12,509 nucleotides of DNA, from positions 1-12,509 of the forward strand of contig RXIE01000027.1 of the NCBI GenBank assembly GCA_004212135.1, given 5' to 3'. The notes beneath the pieces were generated by a model. It worked only from the letters and a program-made list of their open reading frames with translations, was not told where the DNA came from and made no database searches. This DNA comes from Candidatus Methanophagales archaeon ANME-1-THS (GTDB lineage: Archaea; Halobacteriota; Syntropharchaeia; Alkanophagales; Methanospirareceae). Positions 6,388 through 12,291 of this stretch are shown in pieces. Within the stretch, counting starts at the first letter, position 1; the number at the start of each line of letters is the position of its first letter. A program made the position numbers and the translations under genes.

Positions 6388-7430
6388 CGACAATAAGCAC
6401 CGTAATAACGTATCATCTTGAATTGTCTATCAGGAACATGCTGTATTATTGCACGGATGAACTCATCGACACACATCGTTTTGTAATGCTTAATGCCATC
6501 CCGGTCAGCATACCAAAATGTGACTTCCTTACCGTTGTAAGCGCATATTCGACTGTTGGCAATAGCTGGGTGCCGCACATACCGTGCAACATATCGGGAA
6601 ATCTTATGACGGGACGTTATCCTGCTCTCTTTTGGAACGAATACGTAAAAGCCCTCGGGATAATCTTTAAACAACCTGTCTATGAGCATTGCGTTTTCCT
6701 TCGTCTTTGGTAAAGCCCTCTTTAGATTTGTCAGCACTTGATACTGCCACGTTCTTCTCAATGCCCTGAAAGGAATGAACTTCTTATGGATGAACTTTCT
6801 AGATAGGTCAAATCCCCCTTCGGTTATGAGGAGATGAATGTGGAGATTAAAACCTAAATCCATAGCAAAGGGATGTAGTACAATAATTGCACCGACCAAT
6901 ACCTCTTTCCTCAGTGCGTGTGATAACGTGTCATTGAGCGCCTTTATTGCTGAATCCATAAGCACCTTCCATAGATTTCGATGTTTACTCAGCACAGGGC
7001 GTAATCTCTCTGGAATGGTCATCACTGCGTGTCTATGAGGCACATCGAACATCTTACCGCTGAGCGTCTTCGCCCATTGATCGGTGTATCGCTTACCACA
7101 ATCTGAGCATAATCTGCTATTGCAGCCCAATAAGATCTCATGGTACTCTTCGCATTTTGGACAGTAATAAACGTAACAGCCTCTATCTGGACCTTTACAA
7201 CTCATCATCTTCTCCACTTCTGCCTTCTCTACCTGCCGTATCTCCCGTCTGTGGAAGTAATAATATCGCTCCCAGTTGTGATTATCAGTGAATATCTGCT
7301 TTACAGAGAATTCAGAACCGTGAAACCAGCCAATTTTTATGGGAGGTGAAACAATCGCATCTTGAATAGCTGAGAGATAGAGGAGAAGAAAGGGAAAGAG
7401 AATAGCTGGTGAGACAACCATTTCTTCCAT
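6252..7430 (-). CDS. IS91-family Y2 rolling-circle transposase, C-terminally frameshifted
   Basis: The protein is an HUH single-strand transposase of the Y2 type. In order it shows an N-terminal zinc ribbon (CPKCEEYHE, then CNSRLCSDCGKRY), a segment HRHAVMTIPERLRP, the HUH metal site in LGFNLHIHLLITEGG, the two candidate catalytic tyrosines in SRYVARYVRHPAI (Tyr-x3-Tyr), and the family signature HVPDRQFKMIRYYGAY near the C-terminus. These define the IS91/IS801 group. I start it at the ATG at 7430 rather than a TTG two codons upstream; the first 35 or so residues are hydrophobic and unlike the family, so the true start could be further in. The last roughly 20 residues (INGYQSINDIYHIQV) arise from an out-of-frame copy of an 89-base duplication, which replaces the normal zinc-ribbon tail. 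The core catalytic residues remain, so activity is uncertain. Confidence 0.88.
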   Translation of the reverse strand: MEEMVVSPAILFPFLLLYLSAIQDAIVSPPIKIGWFHGSEFSVKQIFTDNHNWERYYYFHRREIRQVEKAEVEKMMSCKGPDRGCYVYYCPKCEEYHEILLGCNSRLCSDCGKRYTDQWAKTLSGKMFDVPHRHAVMTIPERLRPVLSKHRNLWKVLMDSAIKALNDTLSHALRKEVLVGAIIVLHPFAMDLGFNLHIHLLITEGGFDLSRKFIHKKFIPFRALRRTWQYQVLTNLKRALPKTKENAMLIDRLFKDYPEGFYVFVPKESRITSRHKISRYVARYVRHPAIANSRICAYNGKEVTFWYADRDGIKHYKTMCVDEFIRAIIQHVPDRQFKMIRYYGAYCRKWISKYKRYLSHSSIRQCKMEEFGDKSFPINGYQSINDIYHIQV

Positions 7431-7482
7431 AATCAAATCAAGTAAGCTCTCTTTCTAAGGATTGCACTTAGAATGAGGAAAA

Positions 7483-7692
7483 ATGGGAGGAAGTTATACT
7501 TTATATACAATGAAAAACGTCTCGCTTTCCGGGAGAACCTTAGACGTATTGAAGAAGATCGATGCGGTGGGGAATGATAAAAAGCGCGGAACAATAGGAT
7601 TCTGTGGTAAAGATGGTCAAGATGTTCCTGTTTGTGAATACGCGCCGCATGTGCGAGTGACGAAGATATTGGTCGGTGGCGCATCTGCTTAG
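7483..7692 (+). CDS. Small hypothetical protein
   Basis: A 69-codon frame, or 60 codons from the internal ATG at 7510, encodes a soluble-looking protein with NVSLSGRTLDVLKKIDAVG, then GFCGKDGQDVPVCEYAPHV with two cysteines, and ends VGGASA. A GAGG at 7475-7478 fits the first ATG, while an AT-rich TATATA stretch lies at 7499-7506 before the second. I do not recognise it. The opposite strand is also open over the same region, but that reading is Arg/Ser/His-rich and looks like a shadow. It could equally be a remnant flanking the IS91-like insertion. Confidence 0.35.
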   Translation: MGGSYTLYTMKNVSLSGRTLDVLKKIDAVGNDKKRGTIGFCGKDGQDVPVCEYAPHVRVTKILVGGASA

Positions 7693-7723
7693 ACGTGATA
7701 ATAGTGGTGAAAAATCGGAAAGC

Positions 7724-7731
7724 TTTTATAT
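7724..7731 (+). promoter_or_regulatory. TATA-like box and structured leader of the SWIM-exonuclease gene
   Basis: TTTTATAT at 7724-7731 predicts a start near 7755 and an untranslated leader of about 80 bases. In and just before this leader GCATG and CATGC alternate (7750-7754, 7760-7765, 7768-7772), allowing alternative short hairpins. A strong ribosome-binding site, AAGGAGG, follows at 7825-7831. Confidence 0.4.
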
Positions 7732-7837
7732 CCTATGTGGTATATTGGAGCATGGGTTTGCATGCCTCATGCTTATTTCAGGCTCTTAAGTACGGGGTAT
7801 CTGACTAAGTTGGATTGAAGTTGCAAGGAGGGAAAAA

Positions 7838-8611
7838 ATGGAGTACGAAATAAAGAAGATATCGGATAACGTGTATGCCGTAATCAAGCTTAAGGAAAAG
7901 AAAACTTACACCGTCGATTTGAACTTAAGGAGATGTAATTGTCAAGGATTCTTGTCTTGGAAGAAGTGTAAACATATTCCAATGGTTGAAGGCTTCAAAA
8001 TAGCTGTAGAGAAAAAACCACTAACCACTGCTGAGAGGGTAAAAACAGAATTAGCTTTTTATAATGTTGATGAATTTGGTTTTGGTCTAAAATGCGTAGA
8101 TAAGATGTACGGGGTTCTTCCAGAAGGAGTTGTCTTGGACGTAGAAACAACTGGATTAGATCCGAAAAAAGATGAGATAATCACTTTCGGCTACATACAA
8201 GAGGACTCAATGACTATCATTCAAAGAACAGATGCCGAAACAAGTGGGTTTTATCAAGCGATTAAAGCAGAACTAAAAACAATCCCACAACCTATCTTCG
8301 CATACTATGCTGAGTTCGAGAAAGGCTTTTTAGAAAGATTTGGGTTTAAGGGAATCTTTGTCGATATCTTGGATCCATGGAAAACAAAAGCCAATGAATT
8401 GAACATCAAAGCGCCGAAATTGGATAAGCTGGTGCCAGGCCCAGAAAAATATATGGGCGAAAAGACGACCACAGGAGCGGATGTTGTTCAAATGTGGTCT
8501 CGATATTTGAACAGCGGCGATCTAGATGTTTTAAAGCGTATTATAAGACACAATCAAATCGATCTTTTACAGGAGTTCGCAGCATTGCTCATGACAGCAC
8601 TAATAAGGTAA
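7838..8611 (+). CDS. SWIM zinc-finger protein with C-terminal DEDD-type 3'-5' exonuclease (RNase H-like) domain
   Basis: The 257-residue protein combines two modules. Residues 22-50 carry a SWIM-type zinc finger, C33-x-C35-x8-C44-x-H46 in RRCNCQGFLSWKKCKHIPMV, a fold used for DNA or protein binding. From about residue 95 an RNase H-like exonuclease domain follows: exo I VVLDVETTGLDP (98-109; Asp101, Glu103), exo II FAYYAEFEKGFLERF (154-168; Glu159 or Glu161 replacing the usual Asp) and exo III IIRHNQIDLLQEF (235-247; Asp242). The layout resembles the YprB-like RNase_H_2 family. The start is firm, with AAGGAGG six bases before the ATG. The gene stands alone and is flanked on both sides by insertion sequences. 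It is somewhat AT-rich. A role in DNA repair or defence against foreign DNA is plausible but inferred. Confidence 0.75.
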   Translation: MEYEIKKISDNVYAVIKLKEKKTYTVDLNLRRCNCQGFLSWKKCKHIPMVEGFKIAVEKKPLTTAERVKTELAFYNVDEFGFGLKCVDKMYGVLPEGVVLDVETTGLDPKKDEIITFGYIQEDSMTIIQRTDAETSGFYQAIKAELKTIPQPIFAYYAEFEKGFLERFGFKGIFVDILDPWKTKANELNIKAPKLDKLVPGPEKYMGEKTTTGADVVQMWSRYLNSGDLDVLKRIIRHNQIDLLQEFAALLMTALIR

Positions 8612-8725
8612 TCGTGTCTCCTAGAAATCCAGCTATTACATCGCGTAATTGAGGAATTATAAAAGATGGAAGTAAATCAGATACATCGGCATTAGGAGGA
8701 GGGGTTTAAAAAGGGAGGATAGGAA
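8612..8725 (+). promoter_or_regulatory. Intergenic promoter region before the truncated small gene
   Basis: AATTATAAAAG at 8655-8665 is a good TATA-like sequence. It predicts a transcript start near 8690. The purine-rich GGGAGGAT at 8713-8720 is a likely ribosome-binding site for the ATG at 8726. Confidence 0.4.
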
Positions 8726-8881
8726 ATGAGCAAATTACCGCCATCTCTTCAAGAATGGGCTTCATCCCAAAACGAGAAGGTGATATCTCTCTATTGTTAC
8801 TTTAAGAAGTTCAAGTGGTGCGCGTGCAGGGGAAAGATACCATATTTAAAGTTACCCATAACCCTTTATGGGAAAGCCTAA
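8726..8881 (+). CDS. Small unknown gene, probably truncated by the downstream insertion sequence
   Basis: A well-placed ATG follows GGGAGGAT by 5 bases and opens a 51-codon frame starting MSKLPPSLQEWASSQNEKV and containing CYFKKFKWCACRGK with three cysteines. It ends inside the start of the DDE transposase gene, which it overlaps by 14 bases in another frame. An insertion-sequence end must lie between about 8780 and 8860, so the last 10-25 residues are probably element-derived and the native gene has lost its 3' part. I do not recognise the N-terminal piece. It could instead be a complete small protein. Confidence 0.45.
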   Translation: MSKLPPSLQEWASSQNEKVISLYCYFKKFKWCACRGKIPYLKLPITLYGKA

Positions 8882-9827
8882 AAGACGAGTCTCTCCGCGT
8901 CTTGCCAACCAGGTGAACCGTGACTTTGACCACCTCGTTGCCTTGTCCCTGATAGCGGTGGTAAGAAACGTAGATCCTCCCTGGGAACGGAACTCATCCG
9001 GTCGTCCATGCTGGGATCCAAAGGTCGTCGCCGTCTGCCTTTTCATGAAGATCTTCCTGAGCCGGTCATACGATGGCATCGCGGCCTACTTCAAAACCAA
9101 CACCTTCGTAGCGCACCATCTCCATCTCGAACGACTGCCAGGTCATAGTGTTATAGCACGAGGAATGCTGAAAATGCCCACATCGTACATTCGACTGATT
9201 TCAAGGCTCGTTACCTTCCAAATGAGACGGAGAGGTGTGGATGTCGCAGTGGATAGCTCTGGATTCAGCCTTAAAACAAGCAGTAAATGGTTTGACATCA
9301 GAATAAAACGCAAATCGACGAAGAAGGATTATATCAAACTCCATATCGTCATTGACGTTGATACCGGGATAATTCTGCATTTCACGATAACGGATTGGAA
9401 CGATTCTGATTCCAAAGAATTCAAACGGCTGATCAGCGATTTACCCCGTATCGGCAAGGCTGCTGGAGATAAGGCGTATTCCTCCAGGGCCAACTGCCAG
9501 GCGGTGGCAGAGAAAAAGGGCAGGCCATTTCTCTCTTTCAAGGCAAACGCGACGGGTAAGGCGAGAGGATATCCAGCGTGGCAGATATCTTTCAGGGCTT
9601 ACACGGACAATCCGGACGAATGGATGGACGAGTATCATATAAGGAGCATGGTAGAGGCGGTATTCGCAAGCCTCAAACGATGCTGGGGCTCCGATATCAG
9701 GAGCATAAAAGGGTGGCTAAAGCGGAGAGAACTCGCCATCAAAGGAGCGGCGTATAATATCAAACGAGTGCTCTACATCGAGAGGGCAAAGGATTTGGGA
9801 ATTCCCCTTTGGATGAACTGCCCGTAA
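8868..9827 (+). CDS. IS4/IS5-like DDE transposase
   Basis: The 319-residue protein is a DDE (RNase H-fold) transposase of the IS4/IS5 superfamily. The catalytic acids are visible: Asp129 in VDVAVDSSGFSL, Asp201 in AAGDKAYSSRA, and Glu263 in the Y-x2-R-x3-E-x6-K signature YHIRSMVEAVFASLK (256-270). The length is normal and I see no internal break, so the gene may be functional. No ribosome-binding site precedes the ATG. The start codon lies inside a CCCATA-N6-TATGGG palindrome (8855-8872). I could not define terminal inverted repeats or a target duplication by eye. The insertion apparently truncated the small gene upstream. Confidence 0.9.
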   Translation: MGKPKRRVSPRLANQVNRDFDHLVALSLIAVVRNVDPPWERNSSGRPCWDPKVVAVCLFMKIFLSRSYDGIAAYFKTNTFVAHHLHLERLPGHSVIARGMLKMPTSYIRLISRLVTFQMRRRGVDVAVDSSGFSLKTSSKWFDIRIKRKSTKKDYIKLHIVIDVDTGIILHFTITDWNDSDSKEFKRLISDLPRIGKAAGDKAYSSRANCQAVAEKKGRPFLSFKANATGKARGYPAWQISFRAYTDNPDEWMDEYHIRSMVEAVFASLKRCWGSDIRSIKGWLKRRELAIKGAAYNIKRVLYIERAKDLGIPLWMNCP

Positions 9828-10142
9828 TCCCAGGTTCATAACCACGAGGAGAACCCCCAAACATGCCCCCCCTTTAGAGTATATGCTCTTCAATCTAATT
9901 TAGCTTCACACCAGAAGGGCTGTTCTGCGTAAGGTCTATCCCAAACTTGTCGATTTTCGGGATGAAGCCACCTCTCGTGTTTCTTATAATTTTAGATCCA
10001 CAAAAGGCAGTTAAAAATTTAATTGAGAATACGGGATTTTAAGTAACTCATAACTTGAGGTGAAATATACGCCGGCGTTTCAAGCGGTTAGCAGATATAC
10101 GTTGAAGGTTGGCTTGCGCGCCCAGCGTCATGGAGGAAAGAT
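9828..10142. other. Gene-poor stretch with a possible minus-strand gene remnant and the Rieske promoter
   Basis: No complete gene is visible. On the minus strand 9991-9890 is a 33-codon frame with no start codon, from NYKKHERWLHPENRQVWDRP to FWCEAKLD and a TGA. It reads like natural protein (many aromatic and His residues) and could be the 3' remnant of a gene cut by the neighbouring insertion. TTAAAAATTTAA at 10011-10022 may be the TATA element for the Rieske gene, giving a leader of about 95 bases. The tail of the IS4/IS5-like element must also lie in the first part. Confidence 0.35.
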
Positions 10143-10502
10143 ATGAACTGGATACGTGTTCTTTCAGAGCAGGAGCTTCCCGAGGGGGAGCGTAAAGTGG
10201 TCGAAGTGGAGGGCAGGTTGATCCTGCTCATCCACCGCGAGGGCGAAGTGTACGCCACGAGCAGCAACTGCCCTCACATGGGCGGTCCCTTGGTCAAAGG
10301 CAGTATCAGCCCTGATGGGGCAATCATCTGTCCCTGGCACCACAGCGCCTTTGATATACGCACCGGAGATGTTAAGGAATGGAGCCCAAGGCCGCCCGGC
10401 GTGGGCAAAGTACTCGGTATCATCTCACGGAAAAAGGCCCTGACGGTCTACCCGACGCGCGTTGAGGGGGGCAGCATTTGGGTTGGACTCGAGGGGGGAT
10501 GA
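10143..10502 (+). CDS. Rieske [2Fe-2S] ferredoxin-like protein
   Basis: The 119-residue protein is a stand-alone Rieske domain that would carry electrons in the cytoplasm. The cluster ligands are C43 and H45 in SSNCPHMGGPL and C63 and H66 in IICPWHHSAFD, with 17 residues between H45 and C63, as in soluble Rieske ferredoxins and in the ferredoxin components of nitrite reductase and dioxygenases. There is no signal peptide or membrane anchor. GGAGG at 10133-10137 precedes the ATG. Base composition is visibly more GC-rich than the genes to its left. No partner oxygenase or reductase is adjacent, so the redox partner is unknown. Confidence 0.9.
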   Translation: MNWIRVLSEQELPEGERKVVEVEGRLILLIHREGEVYATSSNCPHMGGPLVKGSISPDGAIICPWHHSAFDIRTGDVKEWSPRPPGVGKVLGIISRKKALTVYPTRVEGGSIWVGLEGG

Positions 10503-10551
10503 TTGACCGGTCCTACGGGAAGTACGCCCTGAGTCTGAAGGATCCATCAAC

Positions 10552-10800
10552 ATGGTATTACAAGTAAAGCGAGCATATGAGAAGCCAACTGAAGATGATG
10601 GGGTTCTGATACTCGTAGACAGACTATGGCCTCGCGGTCTAAGCAAAGAGCAGGCAGAAGTAGATTTATGGCTTAAGGCTAGTGCTCCCAGTAATGAGCT
10701 AAGGCGGTGGTTTTCGCATGATCCCACTAAGTGGGACGAATTCAAACGTCGATATTTTCATGACTTGGATAATAAAAGTGATTTGCTGGCGGTTATGTGA
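10552..10800 (+). pseudogene. DUF488 family protein, C-terminally truncated
   Basis: The frame begins MVLQVKRAYEKPTEDDGV and carries the DUF488 core: VDRLWPRGLSKEQAEVDLWL (22-41), KASAPSNELRRWF (42-54) and HDPTKWDEFKRRYFHDL (56-72). Family members are usually about 115-120 residues and continue with a strand segment of the type VTLLYAAKD and a conserved EHN motif. Here the frame stops after 82 residues. None of the three frames downstream restores that tail, so it seems removed by deletion or rearrangement, not by a single indel. The family's function is uncertain. The start is the ATG at 10552. Confidence 0.8.
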
Positions 10801-10817
10801 GCTGTATCTCTTCACCC

Positions 10818-10952
10818 ATGTATCTTGATACTCCTGTTCCGACGGTTTGGGAGGTGATAACGGTGGAGGTGCGCGATTATATGAACAATTTCATTTTCCG
10901 GATAGCGGATATTAATGAGCTAAAAAGAGAGGGCGTGTTCGTTTTGCCCTGA
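10818..10952 (+). CDS. Possible small ORF of unknown function
   Basis: A 44-codon frame starting at the ATG at 10818 encodes MYLDTPVPTVWEVITVEVRD and continues to VFVLP before TGA. Composition is plausible for a real protein and the VEVRDYM segment slightly recalls the start of a CBS domain, but there is no ribosome-binding site, and the frame is open upstream only to 10782. It may be a remnant joined to the broken DUF488 gene. Confidence is low. Confidence 0.22.
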   Translation: MYLDTPVPTVWEVITVEVRDYMNNFIFRIADINELKREGVFVLP

Positions 10953-11046
10953 AAACGGGTCTAAGTATAAGAGGTTACTATAGGAGGTTATCAGTCAATA
11001 AATAATTTACAGATTTTGAGTGTCCCAAAAACCTTTTTAAGTATTT

Positions 11047-11736
11047 CTACGTCCGTTTTCTACCCTCCATTTTGTACTCTTCTTTCAAGATTTCTACCAC
11101 TGCTTCATCTCCCACCTGGTCAAACCGCTTATAGAACTGGCCGATAGCCTCGAAGAGCGGCGGGCTCCGCAAGCAGATCAGCTCATCCGCATCGTTGGCT
11201 AACCTCATCACGGTATCCTCTGGTCCCACGGGCAGCGCTGCAATCAGCTTTTTCGGGCCTTCCTGACGCACCGTCCAGAGCGCTGCCTGCATCGTCGCGC
11301 CAGTGGCCACGCCGTCGTCAGTCACAATGACCAGTTTGCCTTCCAACGGCACCTTGGGACGGATGTTACGATACAATGCGGTGCGGCGCTCGATCTCGGC
11401 CAGTTGGCGAGCTTTTTCCTGCTGAATGTACCTACTCTCTGCATCTACGCGTGATAGGAGCATTGTATTCAGGAAGAGTTTGCCATCCTCAGAAATAGCA
11501 CCGATAGCAAGTTCAGGGTTCCCCGGGGCACCCAACTTACGCGAAAGCATGATATCCAGCTCGGCTTGTAGTGCCCGCGCCACCTCACGGGCTACAATTA
11601 CCCCGCCGCGGGGAATTCCAAGTACGACGGCACTCTGACCGCGAAACTTCTGTAGCTCGCGGCCAAGCAACTCGCCCGCCTCTACCCGATCACTAAAAGG
11701 CGCGCTACTACGGGAGACAATCCGAACGGTATTCAT
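11047..11736 (-). CDS. Phosphoribosyltransferase domain protein
   Basis: The 229-residue protein belongs to the type I phosphoribosyltransferases of the COG1926 kind. It shows an N-terminal FSDRVEAGELLGREL (14-28), VVLGIPRGGVIVAREVA (36-52), the LSRKLGAPGNPELAIGAI segment and the PRPP-binding loop LVIVTDDGVATGATMQAAL, whose paired acids and Thr-rich loop contact PRPP. The base substrate of this group is not established. The length is normal and the gene appears intact. The start is the ATG at 11736, with GAGGTA about 9 bases upstream. It is relatively GC-rich, like the Rieske gene. It is encoded opposite to the Rieske and DUF488 genes and in the same direction as the ATP-cone gene. Confidence 0.88.
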   Translation of the reverse strand: MNTVRIVSRSSAPFSDRVEAGELLGRELQKFRGQSAVVLGIPRGGVIVAREVARALQAELDIMLSRKLGAPGNPELAIGAISEDGKLFLNTMLLSRVDAESRYIQQEKARQLAEIERRTALYRNIRPKVPLEGKLVIVTDDGVATGATMQAALWTVRQEGPKKLIAALPVGPEDTVMRLANDADELICLRSPPLFEAIGQFYKRFDQVGDEAVVEILKEEYKMEGRKRT

Positions 11737-11905
11737 GGGACAGTACCTCTATTGTACCTCTCTATACTATTGGTAAGGGGGATAGCGCTTTCCTCGGATC
11801 GCGCCTCATGTCAATCAGGAGCCTTTTTCTCCTTCTTGTTTCATCCTCATCTAACATCAATAGCGGTGCGCAAGGGGACATCGGCCATCACTTTTTCTTA
11901 GTATC
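11737..11905. other. Intergenic region upstream of the phosphoribosyltransferase gene
   Basis: It holds a near-tandem repeat TACCTCTATTG/TACCTCTCTA (11746-11766), which contains the possible minus-strand ribosome-binding site region. A 31-codon minus-strand frame (ATG at 11857, stop at 11762; MLDEDETRRRKRLLIDMRRD) is very charged, has no ribosome-binding site, and cannot be separated from chance. Nothing else is visible. Confidence 0.2.
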
Positions 11906-12187
11906 TTATCTGCCCCCTTTTGTGGTCCGGTCGTATTTCCGCTAGGCTTTCGATACCGCCGGCTCAAGCTCGTCCAATTTCTTCAATAAGGTCTCTCTCA
12001 AAACTCGTGTCTCAATCTCAGCTTTCTTCTTACCCACATCGATCGCGACCTGTGAGACCTTATCAACAATCTCTTTTATTCTTTTATCTGATAATCCCGC
12101 TTCTTTAGCCGCGGTTTCTATTGATCTCCTGATCTTTCCCGGATCAAAAGGCTCTCGTCTTTTATCTTTCTTAATTACTTGGGTCAC
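11906..12187 (-). pseudogene. Stand-alone ATP-cone protein with an in-frame TAG
   Basis: The protein is a small ATP-cone domain: KKDKRREPFDPGKIRRSIET, AAKEAGLSDKRIKEIVDKV, and LKKLDELEPAVSKA. ATP-cones bind ATP/dATP as allosteric domains of ribonucleotide reductases and NrdR. The start is most likely the GTG at 12187, because GGAGGTGA (12193-12200) sits 5 bases before it; the ATG at 12202 begins inside that ribosome-binding site. The reading frame meets TAG at 11942-11944, but the codons after it, RKYDRTTKGGR then TAA (11906-11908), look like the family's normal tail, where Trp is expected at the TAG position (AWREYD-type). So either TGG has mutated to TAG, or there is a sequencing error, or the TAG is read through. 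The truncated product ending at 11942 retains nearly the whole domain. Confidence 0.75.
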
Positions 12188-12192
12188 GGCTA

Positions 12193-12200
12193 TCACCTCC
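12193..12200 (-). promoter_or_regulatory. Strong Shine-Dalgarno site that fixes the ATP-cone start
   Basis: On the minus strand GGAGGTGA is a near-complete match to the anti-Shine-Dalgarno sequence. Five bases separate it from GTG at 12187-12185. AT-rich TTTATTTTATAA (12203-12214) and ATTTAATTA (about 12222-12230) upstream are candidate TATA elements. Confidence 0.65.
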
Positions 12201-12258
12201 ATTATAAAATAAACGCTTGACAGATAATTAAATCAGTGCTGGAACATGAGGAGGGGTA

Positions 12259-12291
12259 ATGAAAGAGCATCTTCACACCGCCCTTCGATGA
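12259..12291 (+). CDS. Ten-codon leader ORF upstream of the metal ATPase
   Basis: ATG at 12259 follows a strong GAGGAGGGG (12248-12256) and encodes MKEHLHTALR before TGA at 12289-12291. That TGA overlaps an ATG (12288) in the ATPase frame as ATGA, the classic arrangement for translational coupling. The peptide contains two histidines. It may be a regulatory leader, or the true N-terminus of the ATPase displaced by an indel. Confidence 0.35.
   Translation: MKEHLHTALR

Larger units (their letters stand above)
6056..7440 (-). mobile_element. IS91-like (HUH, Y2) insertion sequence, right boundary uncertain
   Basis: The element contains the Y2 transposase gene. At its left end, downstream of the transposase, a hairpin (CCCC-GAA-GGGG on the minus strand, 6060-6070) is followed by TTTT and then GTTC (GAAC on the plus strand, 6052-6055). 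IS91-family elements insert next to such a tetranucleotide and carry a subterminal hairpin at the origin end, so this end is reasonably placed at about 6056. No target-site duplication is expected for this family. The other end lies somewhere upstream of the transposase start and I could not fix it; 7440 is a minimum. Confidence 0.55.

Noticed and set aside
7433..7684. Minus-strand open frame of 83 codons
   Set aside because: The Arg/Ser/His-rich translation looks like an antisense shadow; no ribosome-binding site or family resemblance was seen.
8857..9843. CATAACC at 8857-8863 and 9837-9843 as a target-site duplication of the DDE element
   Set aside because: The left copy lies only 4 bases before the transposase ATG, leaving no room for a terminal inverted repeat; seven matching bases can be chance.
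10425..10745. Minus-strand frame opposite the Rieske and DUF488 genes
   Set aside because: It spans two genes with clear family motifs on the plus strand and is Ser/Arg-rich; a shadow.
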